A stretch of 64,000 nucleotides of DNA from NCBI GenBank assembly GCA_937915755.1, contig CALGGR010000148.1, forward strand, positions 35,150 through 99,149, read 5' to 3'. Below are positions 1 to 8,154 of the stretch, in pieces (positions within the stretch are counted from its first letter, which is position 1; the number at the start of each line of letters is the position of its first letter). Below the pieces are notes generated by a model, which was not told where the DNA came from, did not search any database, and saw only the letters and a list, made by a program, of their open reading frames with translations. The stretch is from an uncultured Fretibacterium sp. GTDB taxonomy: Bacteria; Synergistota; Synergistia; Synergistales; Aminobacteriaceae. A program made the position numbers and the translations under genes.

Positions 1-360
1 TTCGACATCGGCGAAATATTACTGCTTGATGGACTTGCAAGGATAGGCGCTGAAATTCTATATGCCGATGAAGTTCACGAGGATACTGGGGACGAGCTTC
101 TTCTCGCGGTCAGTAATGCCTCGCCCGAAAATCTCAAGGATTTGGCCGTGAGTATTGAGACTTTCTCGCCCGTCGGACGGCTTTTCGACATTGATATAAT
201 TGATGAACATGGCCGGAAATTGTCGCGCCAAGATTTCAGGAAGTGCCTGATCTGCGGGAAGCAGGCTCAGGATTGCGCAAGGTCAAGAACACATTCGGTC
301 AGCGAATTGCAGGAAGCTGTCATGAAACTTCTCTCTGAGAATATGGAAAGGGGATTATAG
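1..360 (+). CDS. citX: CitX, citrate lyase holo-ACP synthase (5' truncated by window edge)
   Basis: Open from base 1 to the stop at 358-360, so the N-terminus lies outside the window. CitX transfers the phosphoribosyl-dephospho-CoA prosthetic group onto the acyl-carrier subunit of citrate lyase. The visible part has the family signature: a GRLFDID segment, then RKCLICGK, then CARSRTHS, with the two-cysteine CLIC and a following C-A-R-S-R...H. The downstream gene starts 2 bases after the stop, suggesting one transcript. The rest of a cit cluster would be expected upstream; this cannot be seen. Confidence 0.88.
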   Translation, partial: FDIGEILLLDGLARIGAEILYADEVHEDTGDELLLAVSNASPENLKDLAVSIETFSPVGRLFDIDIIDEHGRKLSRQDFRKCLICGKQAQDCARSRTHSVSELQEAVMKLLSENMERGL

Positions 361-362
361 CT

Positions 363-3038
363 TTGAGGTTGAGATACTTTTTTGGAATTATAGCTATCAT
401 CGTTATGCTTATGGGTTCAGGGTGCAACATGGATTACAGGAGCAAGGACGACGGCGGCGGAGGAAGCAGCTCAGACACAAGCTACACGCGACTCAGCAAG
501 ATACAATACCTCCGGTCATCGGACATTGACATCAGAGTCGAACTCACCAACAACAAGGACGGAGAAAACGTACTGACCCTAAGCGCCGAAGAGCAGGAGT
601 ACATGTACTACAGGTTCACGAAAAGAGGAAGCGCAGGTGATGACGCTGACACTGACGGCTCAAACGCGGCAATTCTCGCAAACGATTCAGCAACTCTGAC
701 TCTCAGGGATTCCCTCATCTTCTCAGAAGGCGCACACGCTCATGGAATATTCTCGCTCGGCAACGAAACCAATATCACAGTCTCTGAGTGCGTAGCCGTA
801 ACAATGGGAGGCAACTCAAGCGGCCTCATGACTTATGACGAAGGGACTATCGATGCAGTTCATGCTACTGTTGAGACGTTCGGTGAAAATTCTCCGGCTT
901 TGAATGTCCATGACAGTGGCGGCCAAATTACTGCGGAGCGTGGAAGCTACTCAACCTCTGGCAAAAACTCACCCGTAATTCTCACGAACGGTCCGGTCGG
1001 AATATCAAACGCAAGGCTTGAGGCAAAGTCATCACAGGCCGTAATCGCTGAGGGAGAAGCAAACGTTCAGTTACAGAGCTGCGATGTTACGGCAAACAGT
1101 GAGACATCATCGAGCGATCAAGCTGTAATGATATACAGGGCTGAAACTGGTAATCCGCTATATGAGACGAGCTATTTCACGATGAGCGGAGGTAAGTTGA
1201 CCAGCAACAACGGCGATGTATTCTATGCAAGCAATGTCAACGCTGTAATCTCGCTGAGTGAGGTCGAAATCATGAATGAAGACGACAACGGCGCATTTCT
1301 CAGAGCAGGAGCTTCAACTTGGGGAACAACGGGGCTTAACGGCGGCAAGATCACACTCTATACTGCGAAACAGAGCATCGAGGGCGACATAGAGCTTGAC
1401 GGACTCTCGGACATGAACATGTACCTCACCGACAACTCGTACTTCACGGGAGCTATAAACACAACAGGAACATCGGCGAGAATCTTCGTCAGCATTTCAA
1501 GCTCACGATGGACTCTCACGGACGACTCGCACATAAGCAGCTTGAATTGTCAGGCAGGAAGCATTAACCTAAACGGCCACACTCTCTACGTCAACGGGAC
1601 TGCTTACACCGCCGGAACTGCCCGGAACGGAACGGCAATAGATTTCGCGTCGGACAGAAGCACGCCAATCGAGACAGACGAGAACGGAGACTCTGGTGAT
1701 GACGAGAGCAACGGCGATGACGATGGCAATGAGGGCGATGATGACACTAAGATGCCAGTAATCTCAGACGACACAAAGATAGAGGCCTCGAAGCTCTCAT
1801 TCGACGCCACAATCTACACCGTCGGCATAGTGAACGGAGTATCCTACAGGGCTTTCAACAACATCGTATACGTCAATGACCCGGTCAATAGGGATTACCA
1901 GAAGTTGAGCATCTACATCCCTGAGCAATACTTCAACAGCAGGCCTCTCAACGGCTACACATCAACGACAGCTCCGATATTCGTTCCCAACAATTCAGGA
2001 GGCTACATGGCCGCAAGCATAATGACACCTACAGCCGCAAACCCCGCAGGATTGGCACTCTCACGCGGTCTAGTCGTAGTGTCTCCGGCACTTCGAGGGA
2101 GGAACGTCAGCAACGGCTCTGCACCTTCGGCAATCGTTGACTACAAAGCGGCAATACGATATATCCGAGCCAACAAATCTCGTCTTCCGGCTGGGAACAC
2201 CGAAAAGATCATAGTCTGCGGAGTGAGTTCAGGGGGAGCTTTGTCGGCGATTCTTGGGGCTTCGGGAAACTCGGACGCTTATGACGAATGGCTCGATGAA
2301 ATTGGAGCGGCTGATGCTGAGGATAAAATCTTCGCGGCAGCTTCGTACTGTCCTGTAACGAACCTTGAGAACGCTGACGGCGCGTATGAATGGGTATTTG
2401 GCGGCAAAAAGTATGGCACTGAATCTGTTGCACTCATTGAGGATTTTGCATCCTACGTGAACTCTCTGGGCCTCACGAAAGACAGCGCAGACCTCGAAAT
2501 CGACGACGACTCACAGACTTTCAGGGATTACGTTGAAGGGTTATACGTCAAGGCGGCACAGAATGCTCTAACTTCGGGGACTGTAGTTAGCGCTGATTGG
2601 CTCAATATAAGCGGCACTACAGTAATAAGCGCGGACCTCACGAAATATGCTGAGAGTTTCGCGGTTCGACAGAAAAGTATTCCTGCTTTCGACAAGTTCG
2701 ACCTAAGCTCGCCGGAGAACAGCGAGTTCGCTTACAAGCACTTCACGGAGTATTCAGCACAGCATAGCACAGCGGGAGGGACTATTGCTGACGCTGACGT
2801 AATCTCGGCCATGAACCCAATGGAAAGCATCGGCAACGCTGACACTTGCAAGTTCTGGCGCATAAGGCACGGCGTTAATGACAGGGACATTACTATTGCG
2901 ATACCTGCTATCCTCGCCTTAACACTTGAAGACGAGGGCTGTAACGTTGACTTCGAGGCTGTATGGGGAGAAGGACACGGCGGGTATTACGACACAGAGG
3001 AGCTTTTCGACTGGATTGACTCAATCTGCAAGGAGTGA
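363..3038 (+). CDS. Lipoprotein with beta-helix-like N-terminal domain and C-terminal tannase-like alpha/beta hydrolase
   Basis: Starts at a TTG 2 bases after citX. Residues 1-20 form a signal peptide ending at a lipobox with Cys21, so the protein is probably lipid-anchored outside the inner membrane. Residues about 50-430 are Ser/Thr/Asn/Gly-rich and repetitive, like a beta-helix. A very acidic Asp/Glu/Gly/Asn linker follows at about 436-464. From about 480 the sequence resembles subtype B tannases (KLSIYIPEQYF, NGYTSTTAPIF, IVDYKAAIRYIR), with nucleophile motif GVSSGG near residue 622, a conserved YCPVTNLENADGAYEW stretch, and Asp and His (NDRD; GEGHGG) near the C-terminus as a likely catalytic triad. 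Substrate is unknown; an ester of plant phenolics or a carbohydrate ester is possible. It overlaps the next gene by its stop codon. Confidence 0.75.
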   Translation: MRLRYFFGIIAIIVMLMGSGCNMDYRSKDDGGGGSSSDTSYTRLSKIQYLRSSDIDIRVELTNNKDGENVLTLSAEEQEYMYYRFTKRGSAGDDADTDGSNAAILANDSATLTLRDSLIFSEGAHAHGIFSLGNETNITVSECVAVTMGGNSSGLMTYDEGTIDAVHATVETFGENSPALNVHDSGGQITAERGSYSTSGKNSPVILTNGPVGISNARLEAKSSQAVIAEGEANVQLQSCDVTANSETSSSDQAVMIYRAETGNPLYETSYFTMSGGKLTSNNGDVFYASNVNAVISLSEVEIMNEDDNGAFLRAGASTWGTTGLNGGKITLYTAKQSIEGDIELDGLSDMNMYLTDNSYFTGAINTTGTSARIFVSISSSRWTLTDDSHISSLNCQAGSINLNGHTLYVNGTAYTAGTARNGTAIDFASDRSTPIETDENGDSGDDESNGDDDGNEGDDDTKMPVISDDTKIEASKLSFDATIYTVGIVNGVSYRAFNNIVYVNDPVNRDYQKLSIYIPEQYFNSRPLNGYTSTTAPIFVPNNSGGYMAASIMTPTAANPAGLALSRGLVVVSPALRGRNVSNGSAPSAIVDYKAAIRYIRANKSRLPAGNTEKIIVCGVSSGGALSAILGASGNSDAYDEWLDEIGAADAEDKIFAAASYCPVTNLENADGAYEWVFGGKKYGTESVALIEDFASYVNSLGLTKDSADLEIDDDSQTFRDYVEGLYVKAAQNALTSGTVVSADWLNISGTTVISADLTKYAESFAVRQKSIPAFDKFDLSSPENSEFAYKHFTEYSAQHSTAGGTIADADVISAMNPMESIGNADTCKFWRIRHGVNDRDITIAIPAILALTLEDEGCNVDFEAVWGEGHGGYYDTEELFDWIDSICKE

Positions 3039-3043
3039 TCATT

Positions 3044-3832
3044 TTGAGACGTTCACGAATCGTCGCAATAATATCGTTCGTAATCGTAATAGCTTTCTCT
3101 CTGCCATGCTATTCTGAATCTTGGGGAAAGACTTTCTACCGTTCATTGTCGGGAAGACTGGGTAAAAACCGCGCCGACTATCCAGCATTGAGCGATTCGG
3201 ATTTCGCAAATTTCCGCGAGGTAAAGACATCAGGAATAGCAGCGGGAAAATTATTCCGTTCCTCGTCGCCCATAAGCACATGGAGTGAACGCAACATAAT
3301 CGCCGACAAGTTAGCCGAGAACGCAGGAGTCAAAACGTTCATCAACCTCGCAGACTCTGACAATGGCATGAAGTCCCACAAAGGATTCCCCAACAGCTAC
3401 TACAGCCGCCAGAAAATCATCGGCCTCGACCTCAACATGAAGTACAGGAGCACGAAGTTCAGGGCAAGCCTCGCACGGGGGATGCGCTTCATGGCCGTGA
3501 ACGAGCCTCCATACCTCATACATTGCAGTCTCGGAAAGGACAGGGCTGGATTTGTCTGCGCTTTAATCGAGTGCCTGATGGGTGCTTCATGGCCGGAAGT
3601 CGAAAGGGATTACATGGAATCGTTCAGAAACTATTTCGGGATTGTCGCAGGAACAAGGGAGTATGATTTTGTCGTGAAGAATGAAATCCGGAGGTTCCTC
3701 GCTGAAAATTTCGGTGTCAATAATCCTGAGACCGCTAACCTCCCCGCTTATGCCGAAAGATATTTTCGTGGAATTGGTGTCTCACCTGACGACATAGAAT
3801 CCCTCAAACGCAAACTCGGAGGCTCAAAATGA
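3044..3832 (+). CDS. Secreted tyrosine/dual-specificity phosphatase-like protein
   Basis: The TTG at 3044 is preferred over the in-frame GTG at 3035 because AGGAG at 3031-3035 sits 8 bases before it. The first about 23 residues are a basic and hydrophobic signal peptide (to ..LPCYSES), so the enzyme is probably periplasmic. The P-loop HCSLGKDRAG (near residue 160) matches the Cys-x5-Arg active site of the Tyr-phosphatase family (PF13350-like). This family also contains inositol phosphate phosphatases, so the substrate is open. It overlaps trmFO-cobJ downstream by ATGA. Confidence 0.72.
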   Translation: MRRSRIVAIISFVIVIAFSLPCYSESWGKTFYRSLSGRLGKNRADYPALSDSDFANFREVKTSGIAAGKLFRSSSPISTWSERNIIADKLAENAGVKTFINLADSDNGMKSHKGFPNSYYSRQKIIGLDLNMKYRSTKFRASLARGMRFMAVNEPPYLIHCSLGKDRAGFVCALIECLMGASWPEVERDYMESFRNYFGIVAGTREYDFVVKNEIRRFLAENFGVNNPETANLPAYAERYFRGIGVSPDDIESLKRKLGGSK

Positions 3833-5847
3833 TCATAATCGGTGCAGGACTGGCGGGCTGTGAGGCGGCGTATCAGCTTTCAAAGCGCGGATTTCACGTT
3901 GAACTTTACGAGATGAGGCCGGAAACTCTCACACCTGCTCACAAAACGGGGCTTCTCGCTGAAATAGTCTGCAGCAATTCTCTAGGCTCTGAGAACAAGG
4001 ACGGCCGTTTCACGGCTGCGGGTATCTTGAAAGAAGAATTATCGCTAATGGACTCACTTATACTCTCATGCGCTAAGGCCTCACGTGTTCCTGCTGGCGG
4101 AGCATTGGCTGTTGACCGCGTGAAATTCTCCGAGCTTGTTACCGAACGAATCACCAATAACCGTAACATCACCCTCATTCGCGGCGAGTACACAGAAATT
4201 CCGGCCAAGACCGCGATAATAGCCTCAGGGCCTTTGACGTCGGACAGGTTAGCTGAAAGACTGCGTGAGATTGCGGGCGAGAAAATATATTTCTATGACG
4301 CTGTAGCACCTGTCGTAATGCGCGACTCAATCAACATGGAACGTGTATTCATCTCAGGACGCTACGGACGCGGCGATGACTACATAAACTGCCCCATGAA
4401 CAGGGAGGAATATTCGGCCTTCTATGACGCGCTGATTCATGCTGAAAGGAACGTACCTCATGACTTCGAGAAGGGAAAATATTTCGAGGGCTGTATGCCT
4501 GTCGAAGCGTTGGCCGAAAGAGGATACGACACTCTCAGATTCGGGCCGATGAAACCGAGAGGGCTTGTTAACCCCAAGACTGGCCGTGAACCTTACGCGG
4601 CAGTGCAGTTGAGGCAGGACAACTTGGAGGGGACACTCTACAACCTCGTGGGCTTTCAGACTGGTCTCAAATGGCCGGAACAGAAGCGCGTGTTCTCCAT
4701 GGTACCCGGCCTTGAGAACGCGGAATTTGCGAGGCTCGGCGTAATGCACCGCAACACCTCCGTCAATGCTCCTGCTGTTCTCGATGAACACTTGAGGCTT
4801 AAAGCGATGGATAATATTTTCCTTGCCGGACAGATTACGGGGGTTGAGGGCTACATGGAGAGTACGGCAATGGGACTCGTCGCTGGAATAAATGCGTCAT
4901 TCCTCCTGGCAGGGAAGGCTCTTCCGACATGGCCGAGAGAATCAGCGACAGGCTCGCTCCTGAACTACCTAATGACGACGGACCCCAAGCACTTCCAGCC
5001 AATGAACACGAATCTCGGAATATTCCCGGAAGTTTCGGGCATTCGCGGGAAGAAGGAGCGCGCGGAATTTCAGCGCAACAGAGCCGTAAACACAATGAGG
5101 GGGGTTCCTGTCATGCCTGTGATATATGTAGTCGGCATTGGGCCGGGCGGAGCTGAGACGATTACACCGCAGGCATTGAACGCGATGCTGTCATGCGATG
5201 TTATTGCAGGCTACGAGAAATACGTTGACCTTGTGCGGGACTTGGTGCCGGGAAAAATTCTGTACTCCTCTAAAATGAGGCAGGAGACCGAGCGTTGCCG
5301 TACAGTCCTCATGATGGCTCGTGAAATGGGAAAGAATGTCGCGCTAATCTCAAGCGGTGATTCTGGTGTTTACGGAATGGCGGGGCTTATAATGGAAGTT
5401 GCGGCGGGTTCGGGCGTTGAAGTGCGTGTTATTCCCGGAATTACCGCGGCAAATTCGTGCGCTGCAATTCTTGGTGCCCCCCTCATGAATGATTATGTTA
5501 CTATTTCACTCAGCGACCTCATGACTGACTGGAGCGTTATCGAGAAGAGGCTCGTTGCGGCATGTGACGGTGATTTCGTGATATGTATTTATAATCCAGC
5601 GAGCAACCACCGTCCCGACAACCTCAATAAAGCCTGCAAGATCATCATGAATCACAGGAAGCCGGAGACACCTTCGGGGTACGTCCGGAACATTGGGCGC
5701 GAAAACGAGACATATAAAGTAATGACGCTCGAAAAGCTCATGGAGTGCCGGGAAATTGACATGCTATGCACAGTGATTATAGGCAATTCAAAGACATATA
5801 TTCTTGCCGGGAAAATGATTACGCCCAGAGGCTACAATAACGTATGA
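3829..5847 (+). CDS. trmFO-cobJ: TrmFO-CobJ fusion: folate-dependent tRNA (uracil-5-)-methyltransferase joined to precorrin-3B C17-methyltransferase
   Basis: Residues 1 to about 425 are TrmFO, the flavoenzyme that makes m5U54 in tRNA using methylene-THF. Visible: FAD-binding GAGLAGCEAAYQL, catalytic-type cysteines Cys48 (EIVCSNS) and Cys222 (FEGCMPVE), and the AGQITGVEGYMES motif. Residues 429-672 are a complete CobJ/CbiH of the corrin ring SAM methyltransferase family (YVVGIGPGG, SSGDSGVYGM, VIPGITAANSCAA, IYNPAS). No stop separates them; an internal ATG (5113) with an upstream GGGGGG-type purine run could restart CobJ. TrmFO seems slightly short at its end, as if its stop was lost. The reading frame is otherwise clean. 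Starts with an ATGA overlap with the upstream gene. No other corrin genes lie nearby. Confidence 0.85.
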   Translation: MIIIGAGLAGCEAAYQLSKRGFHVELYEMRPETLTPAHKTGLLAEIVCSNSLGSENKDGRFTAAGILKEELSLMDSLILSCAKASRVPAGGALAVDRVKFSELVTERITNNRNITLIRGEYTEIPAKTAIIASGPLTSDRLAERLREIAGEKIYFYDAVAPVVMRDSINMERVFISGRYGRGDDYINCPMNREEYSAFYDALIHAERNVPHDFEKGKYFEGCMPVEALAERGYDTLRFGPMKPRGLVNPKTGREPYAAVQLRQDNLEGTLYNLVGFQTGLKWPEQKRVFSMVPGLENAEFARLGVMHRNTSVNAPAVLDEHLRLKAMDNIFLAGQITGVEGYMESTAMGLVAGINASFLLAGKALPTWPRESATGSLLNYLMTTDPKHFQPMNTNLGIFPEVSGIRGKKERAEFQRNRAVNTMRGVPVMPVIYVVGIGPGGAETITPQALNAMLSCDVIAGYEKYVDLVRDLVPGKILYSSKMRQETERCRTVLMMAREMGKNVALISSGDSGVYGMAGLIMEVAAGSGVEVRVIPGITAANSCAAILGAPLMNDYVTISLSDLMTDWSVIEKRLVAACDGDFVICIYNPASNHRPDNLNKACKIIMNHRKPETPSGYVRNIGRENETYKVMTLEKLMECREIDMLCTVIIGNSKTYILAGKMITPRGYNNV

Positions 5848-5922
5848 ACTTTCTTGGTCAACGTGTTTAGAAGTATATCATAAAAATCAGCGAATCAAAG
5901 AGATATGAGGCTGAGAACGATT

Positions 5923-5931
5923 TGATATAAT
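5923..5931 (+). promoter_or_regulatory. Extended -10 promoter of structured RNA module, copy 1
   Basis: TGATATAAT (TGn plus TATAAT) with no clear -35. Predicted transcription start at about 5934-5938 coincides with the first base of the ATTCCAC strand of the RNA stem, which supports both calls. The same motif and spacing precede copy 2. Confidence 0.6.
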
Positions 5932-5933
5932 AC

Positions 5934-6200
5934 ATTCCACGAGGGAGTCCCGGATGAGAAACAGGGCTCATCGGTCAACGGGGAGCCGCCCCTGTGGAAT
6001 TGAGGCGTAACGCCATGGCTAAGCGCAAAACCAAAAGAAAACAGCGGCAATCGTTCCTCCCCTGGATCGACAAAATCGCCACTGCCATATTCTGGATTGT
6101 GAAAACCGTCTTAGTTTTAATAGACTGGTTCACTCGTTAAACCGCTGAGTGTTAATTTCACAGCGTTAGGGGTCTGCTAACTCCCTCACCACTGCCCCTA
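5934..6200 (+). ncRNA. Candidate structured RNA module, copy 1
   Basis: ATTCCAC (5934-5940) pairs with GTGGAAT (5994-6000), enclosing hairpin GATGAG (5953-5958)/CTCATC (5967-5972). Downstream, CGCT..GTG/CAC..AGCG and TAGGGG (6167-6172)/CCCCTA (6195-6200) form two more hairpins. The leader segment GAGGGAGT (5941-5948) is perfectly complementary to ACTCCCTC (6180-6187) in the last loop, giving a long-range or pseudoknot pairing. All these elements are kept in copy 2 at 8763-9035. I do not recognise a known riboswitch or RNA class. A 41-codon ORF lies inside. Confidence 0.55.
6015..6140 (+). CDS. Small 41-residue basic/hydrophobic peptide inside RNA module
   Basis: ATG with a weak GAGG 9 bases upstream. 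The N-terminal 12 residues are strongly basic (MAKRKTKRKQRQ), followed by a hydrophobic helix (KIATAIFWIVKTVLVLI) ending DWFTR. This is the shape of a small membrane-acting peptide. In copy 2 the ATG is changed to ATA and an in-frame TAG appears after SFLP, while the surrounding RNA is kept, so the ORF may be dispensable or fortuitous. Function unknown. Confidence 0.35.
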   Translation: MAKRKTKRKQRQSFLPWIDKIATAIFWIVKTVLVLIDWFTR

Positions 6201-6221
6201 TTCTACCACAAATCCGCACAC

Positions 6222-6256
6222 AAAAAAAGAGAGGCGTTTCCCCCTCCCTTTTCATT
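6222..6256 (-). terminator. Terminator of the broken flagellin copy
   Basis: Minus-strand GGGAGGGGGAAACGCCTCTC followed by a run of seven T (plus-strand A run at 6219-6226). It is the counterpart of the terminator after the intact flagellin at about 9056-9085. Confidence 0.45.
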
Positions 6257-6265
6257 CCTCTGTTA

Positions 6266-6373
6266 TCAAGCTACTTCACGAATCAGGCTCAAAACATCTT
6301 GAAGTTGCTGGTTCACCTGAGCAAGCATCGAGTTCCCGGCCTGGAGCATGATGTTCAGTTTCGAGAATTTCAT
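6266..6373 (-). pseudogene. Flagellin 3'-end remnant
   Basis: On the minus strand this reads the flagellin C-terminus: KLNIMLQAGNSMLAQ, then a diverged tail ending SLIREVA and stop. It matches the last about 30 residues of the intact flagellin at 9111. Everything upstream of KFSKLN is missing; the break at about 6373 is where the tnpB element begins. Together with RNA module copy 1 it shows that a segment containing a flagellin 3' end plus downstream RNA was duplicated, then cut by an insertion. Confidence 0.8.
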
Positions 6374-6392
6374 TATAAACTTCTCTTGTATA

Positions 6393-6420
6393 TTTACTTT
6401 TAAGCGAAGTATGATATAAT
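6393..6420 (+). promoter_or_regulatory. Promoter of tnpB
   Basis: TTTACT (6393-6398), 16-base spacer, TATAAT (6415-6420) with an extended TG. An AAAAGGAGGTG Shine-Dalgarno follows just before the tnpB ATG. Confidence 0.6.
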
Positions 6421-6448
6421 TCTTCACAAGTTAAAAGGAGGTGAAAAA

Positions 6449-7696
6449 ATGTATCTAACTTTGAAGAATCAGCTCAGGAATCTTTCAGTAAACGATTACA
6501 AGATTCTCAGGAAACTTTGCAGGCTGTCCAAGAATCTCTACAACGAAGCTCTGTACAGCGTTAGACAGTATTATTTTATGGAGAAGAAATATTTACGCTA
6601 TGAGAATAATTATTACATCTGCAAGAATAGCGAAAATTACAAAGCTCTTGGTACGGAAATCGCATGTCAAATTTTGAAAGCCGCAGATCGTTGCTTTAAG
6701 TCATTTTTTGCGTTGCTTAAAAAAGTAAAAGCAGGCTCGTACCAATACAATTTGGTACATCTCCCTCAATATCTCGACAAAGAAGGCTGGTTTCCTCTAA
6801 TTATCCCGCGCTTCTACGTTAAGAATGGTTCATTCGTAATCCCAACGTCAAATGATTTCAAGAAAGGGAACGGGAGAATAAGATTAACTATACCGCCTAA
6901 TATTGCAGATAAAAAGATTCATGAGGTTCGTATTCTTCCATGCCATAATGCGCGTTTCTTTGAAATTGAATTTGTCTACGAACAGCCGGAATTTCACGTT
7001 GACCTTGACTCGGATAAATATCTGTCCGTTGACTTGGGGCTTGACAACCTTGCAACATGCGTAACAAGCGAAGGGGCATCGTTCATTCTCGATGGGAAAC
7101 AAGTCAAATCTTACAATCGCTTGTACAACAAAGAAAATGCAAGGCTTCAGAGCATCAAGGACAAACAAAAAATTAAAGGCAGAACCGTTCGGCAGTACCT
7201 CGCTCTAAGAAAGCGTAACTCCCGCATCAACTACGCAATGAGTACGGCGGCAAGGCGCATCATCTCATACTGTGTGGACAACCGCATAGGGAACATAGTC
7301 GTCGGCTGTAATCCAACTTGGAAGCAGGACATCAATCTCGGTTCGCACACTAACCAGAATTTTGTTCAAATTCCTCACGGCAGGCTCCGAGACAAACTCA
7401 GTTATTTATGTGAGCTATATGGCATAAAGTATATCGAGCAGGAAGAAAGTTACACGTCGAAAGCGTCTTTCTTCGACAACGATGATTTGCCCATATATAA
7501 TGCCGACAATCCTCAGACCTACACATTCAGCGGGAAGAGGATAACGCGGGGACAGTACAGAACGGCGAAAGGTTATATCTTCAATGCAGATGTCAACGGA
7601 GCATTGAACATTTTACGAAAATGTAATCTGGTGAGTCTTAGGACTCTACAGGATAGAGGCTGCGTAGACCAGCCCCAGCGAATAAGGGTATTCTGA
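6449..7696 (+). CDS. tnpB: TnpB, RNA-guided endonuclease of IS605/IS1341-type element
   Basis: 415 residues, a usual length for TnpB, preceded by a near-perfect Shine-Dalgarno. RuvC-like catalytic residues look intact: Asp in LSVDLGLDNLAT, Glu in EQEESYTSKASFFDND, Asp in FNADVNGALNILRK. The subgroup lacks the CxxC zinc ribbon seen in other TnpBs; the RITRGQYR segment takes its place. TnpB cuts DNA guided by an RNA from the element's right end and helps retain the element. It interrupts a duplicated flagellin end. Codon use is more AT-rich than the neighbours, consistent with acquisition. Confidence 0.88.
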   Translation: MYLTLKNQLRNLSVNDYKILRKLCRLSKNLYNEALYSVRQYYFMEKKYLRYENNYYICKNSENYKALGTEIACQILKAADRCFKSFFALLKKVKAGSYQYNLVHLPQYLDKEGWFPLIIPRFYVKNGSFVIPTSNDFKKGNGRIRLTIPPNIADKKIHEVRILPCHNARFFEIEFVYEQPEFHVDLDSDKYLSVDLGLDNLATCVTSEGASFILDGKQVKSYNRLYNKENARLQSIKDKQKIKGRTVRQYLALRKRNSRINYAMSTAARRIISYCVDNRIGNIVVGCNPTWKQDINLGSHTNQNFVQIPHGRLRDKLSYLCELYGIKYIEQEESYTSKASFFDNDDLPIYNADNPQTYTFSGKRITRGQYRTAKGYIFNADVNGALNILRKCNLVSLRTLQDRGCVDQPQRIRVF

Positions 7697-7917
7697 GGTG
7701 GAAGTTTCAAGCTCAGACGTTTAGGCCGTGTACCAAACTTCTCTGGAAGCCCCAAATTTTGTGGGCAGCCTATTCCTTGTTCAGTACTCTATGGGCAATC
7801 CCTTGCCTATATTCTATTATTTCTTGATGTTCTAAAATATTGGAAATTTTTCAGGTGAGCAAAAAAAATAGAACACAAAGCATTTATGTAAGCACACATC
7901 CTCGATAATTTTTTGAC

Positions 7918-8013
7918 ATGGCCAATAGCGTGGAGAAAATAATAAGACTCGTAAAAGCCGTAACTGAGCTAATACGAGCCATAGCGGACTTAGTCCGACT
8001 TTTCAAAGCGTAG
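7918..8013 (+). CDS. 31-residue amphipathic peptide, paralogue of the peptide at 12311
   Basis: MANSVEKIIRLVKAVTEL.. ends LVRLFKA and is a single amphipathic helix with net positive charge. Its core aligns without gaps to the 28-residue peptide at 12311 (EKIIRLVKAVTELIRAI against RKIIKLAEVLTDLVRAV). Alternative in-frame GTG at 7930. No strong Shine-Dalgarno. Followed by a structured element and a terminator. Size and amphipathicity recall TisB-like toxins or phenol-soluble modulins, but that is only resemblance; function unknown. Confidence 0.5.
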   Translation: MANSVEKIIRLVKAVTELIRAIADLVRLFKA

Positions 8014-8026
8014 TTCCCATCCGTAA

Positions 8027-8079
8027 GAGATTCACCATTCTCTGAGGTGGGGATGAGAGCCCCACTTCAGGTGAGTCTC
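8027..8079 (+). ncRNA. Structured element downstream of the 31-residue peptide
   Basis: Ten-base-pair outer stem GAGATTCACC (8027-8036)/GGTGAGTCTC (8070-8079, one G-T pair) encloses hairpin GAGGTGGGG (8044-8052)/CCCCACTTC (8060-8068). The same architecture, with a GGTGGGGA-type inner hairpin inside a long outer stem, follows the paralogous peptide at 12410-12464 with a different outer-stem sequence. That pattern suggests the fold is conserved. Confidence 0.5.
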
Positions 8080-8093
8080 ATTTTTCAATTGCG

Positions 8094-8121
8094 CTGTCCC
8101 AAGCTCTCCGGGACAGTTTTT
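8094..8121 (+). terminator. Rho-independent terminator closing the peptide module
   Basis: CTGTCCC (8094-8100) / GGGACAG (8110-8116) followed by TTTTT. Confidence 0.75.
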
Positions 8122-8154
8122 ATTATATCACAGAAACAAAAAGTTTTCCCCTCC

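Larger units (their letters stand above)
6374..7766 (+). mobile_element. IS200/IS605-superfamily element carrying tnpB only (no tnpA)
   Basis: Left boundary is the break in the flagellin remnant at about 6373. The right end is suggested by hairpin GCCCC-AAA-TTTTG-GGGC at 7749-7766, downstream of tnpB, which resembles the terminal hairpin of such elements and the 3' end of their omega/reRNA. No tnpA transposase is present, so it would need one in trans. Boundaries are approximate. Confidence 0.6.

Noticed and set aside
5934..6015. Leader of the RNA module as a cobalamin riboswitch (it follows a cobJ domain)
   Set aside because: The conserved B12-box and core motifs are absent, and the same RNA also occurs beside an intact flagellin gene with no corrin link.
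6449..7696. TnpB as a nuclease-dead flagellin repressor (TldR)
   Set aside because: The Asp, Glu and Asp positions of the RuvC-like site appear intact, unlike TldR proteins.
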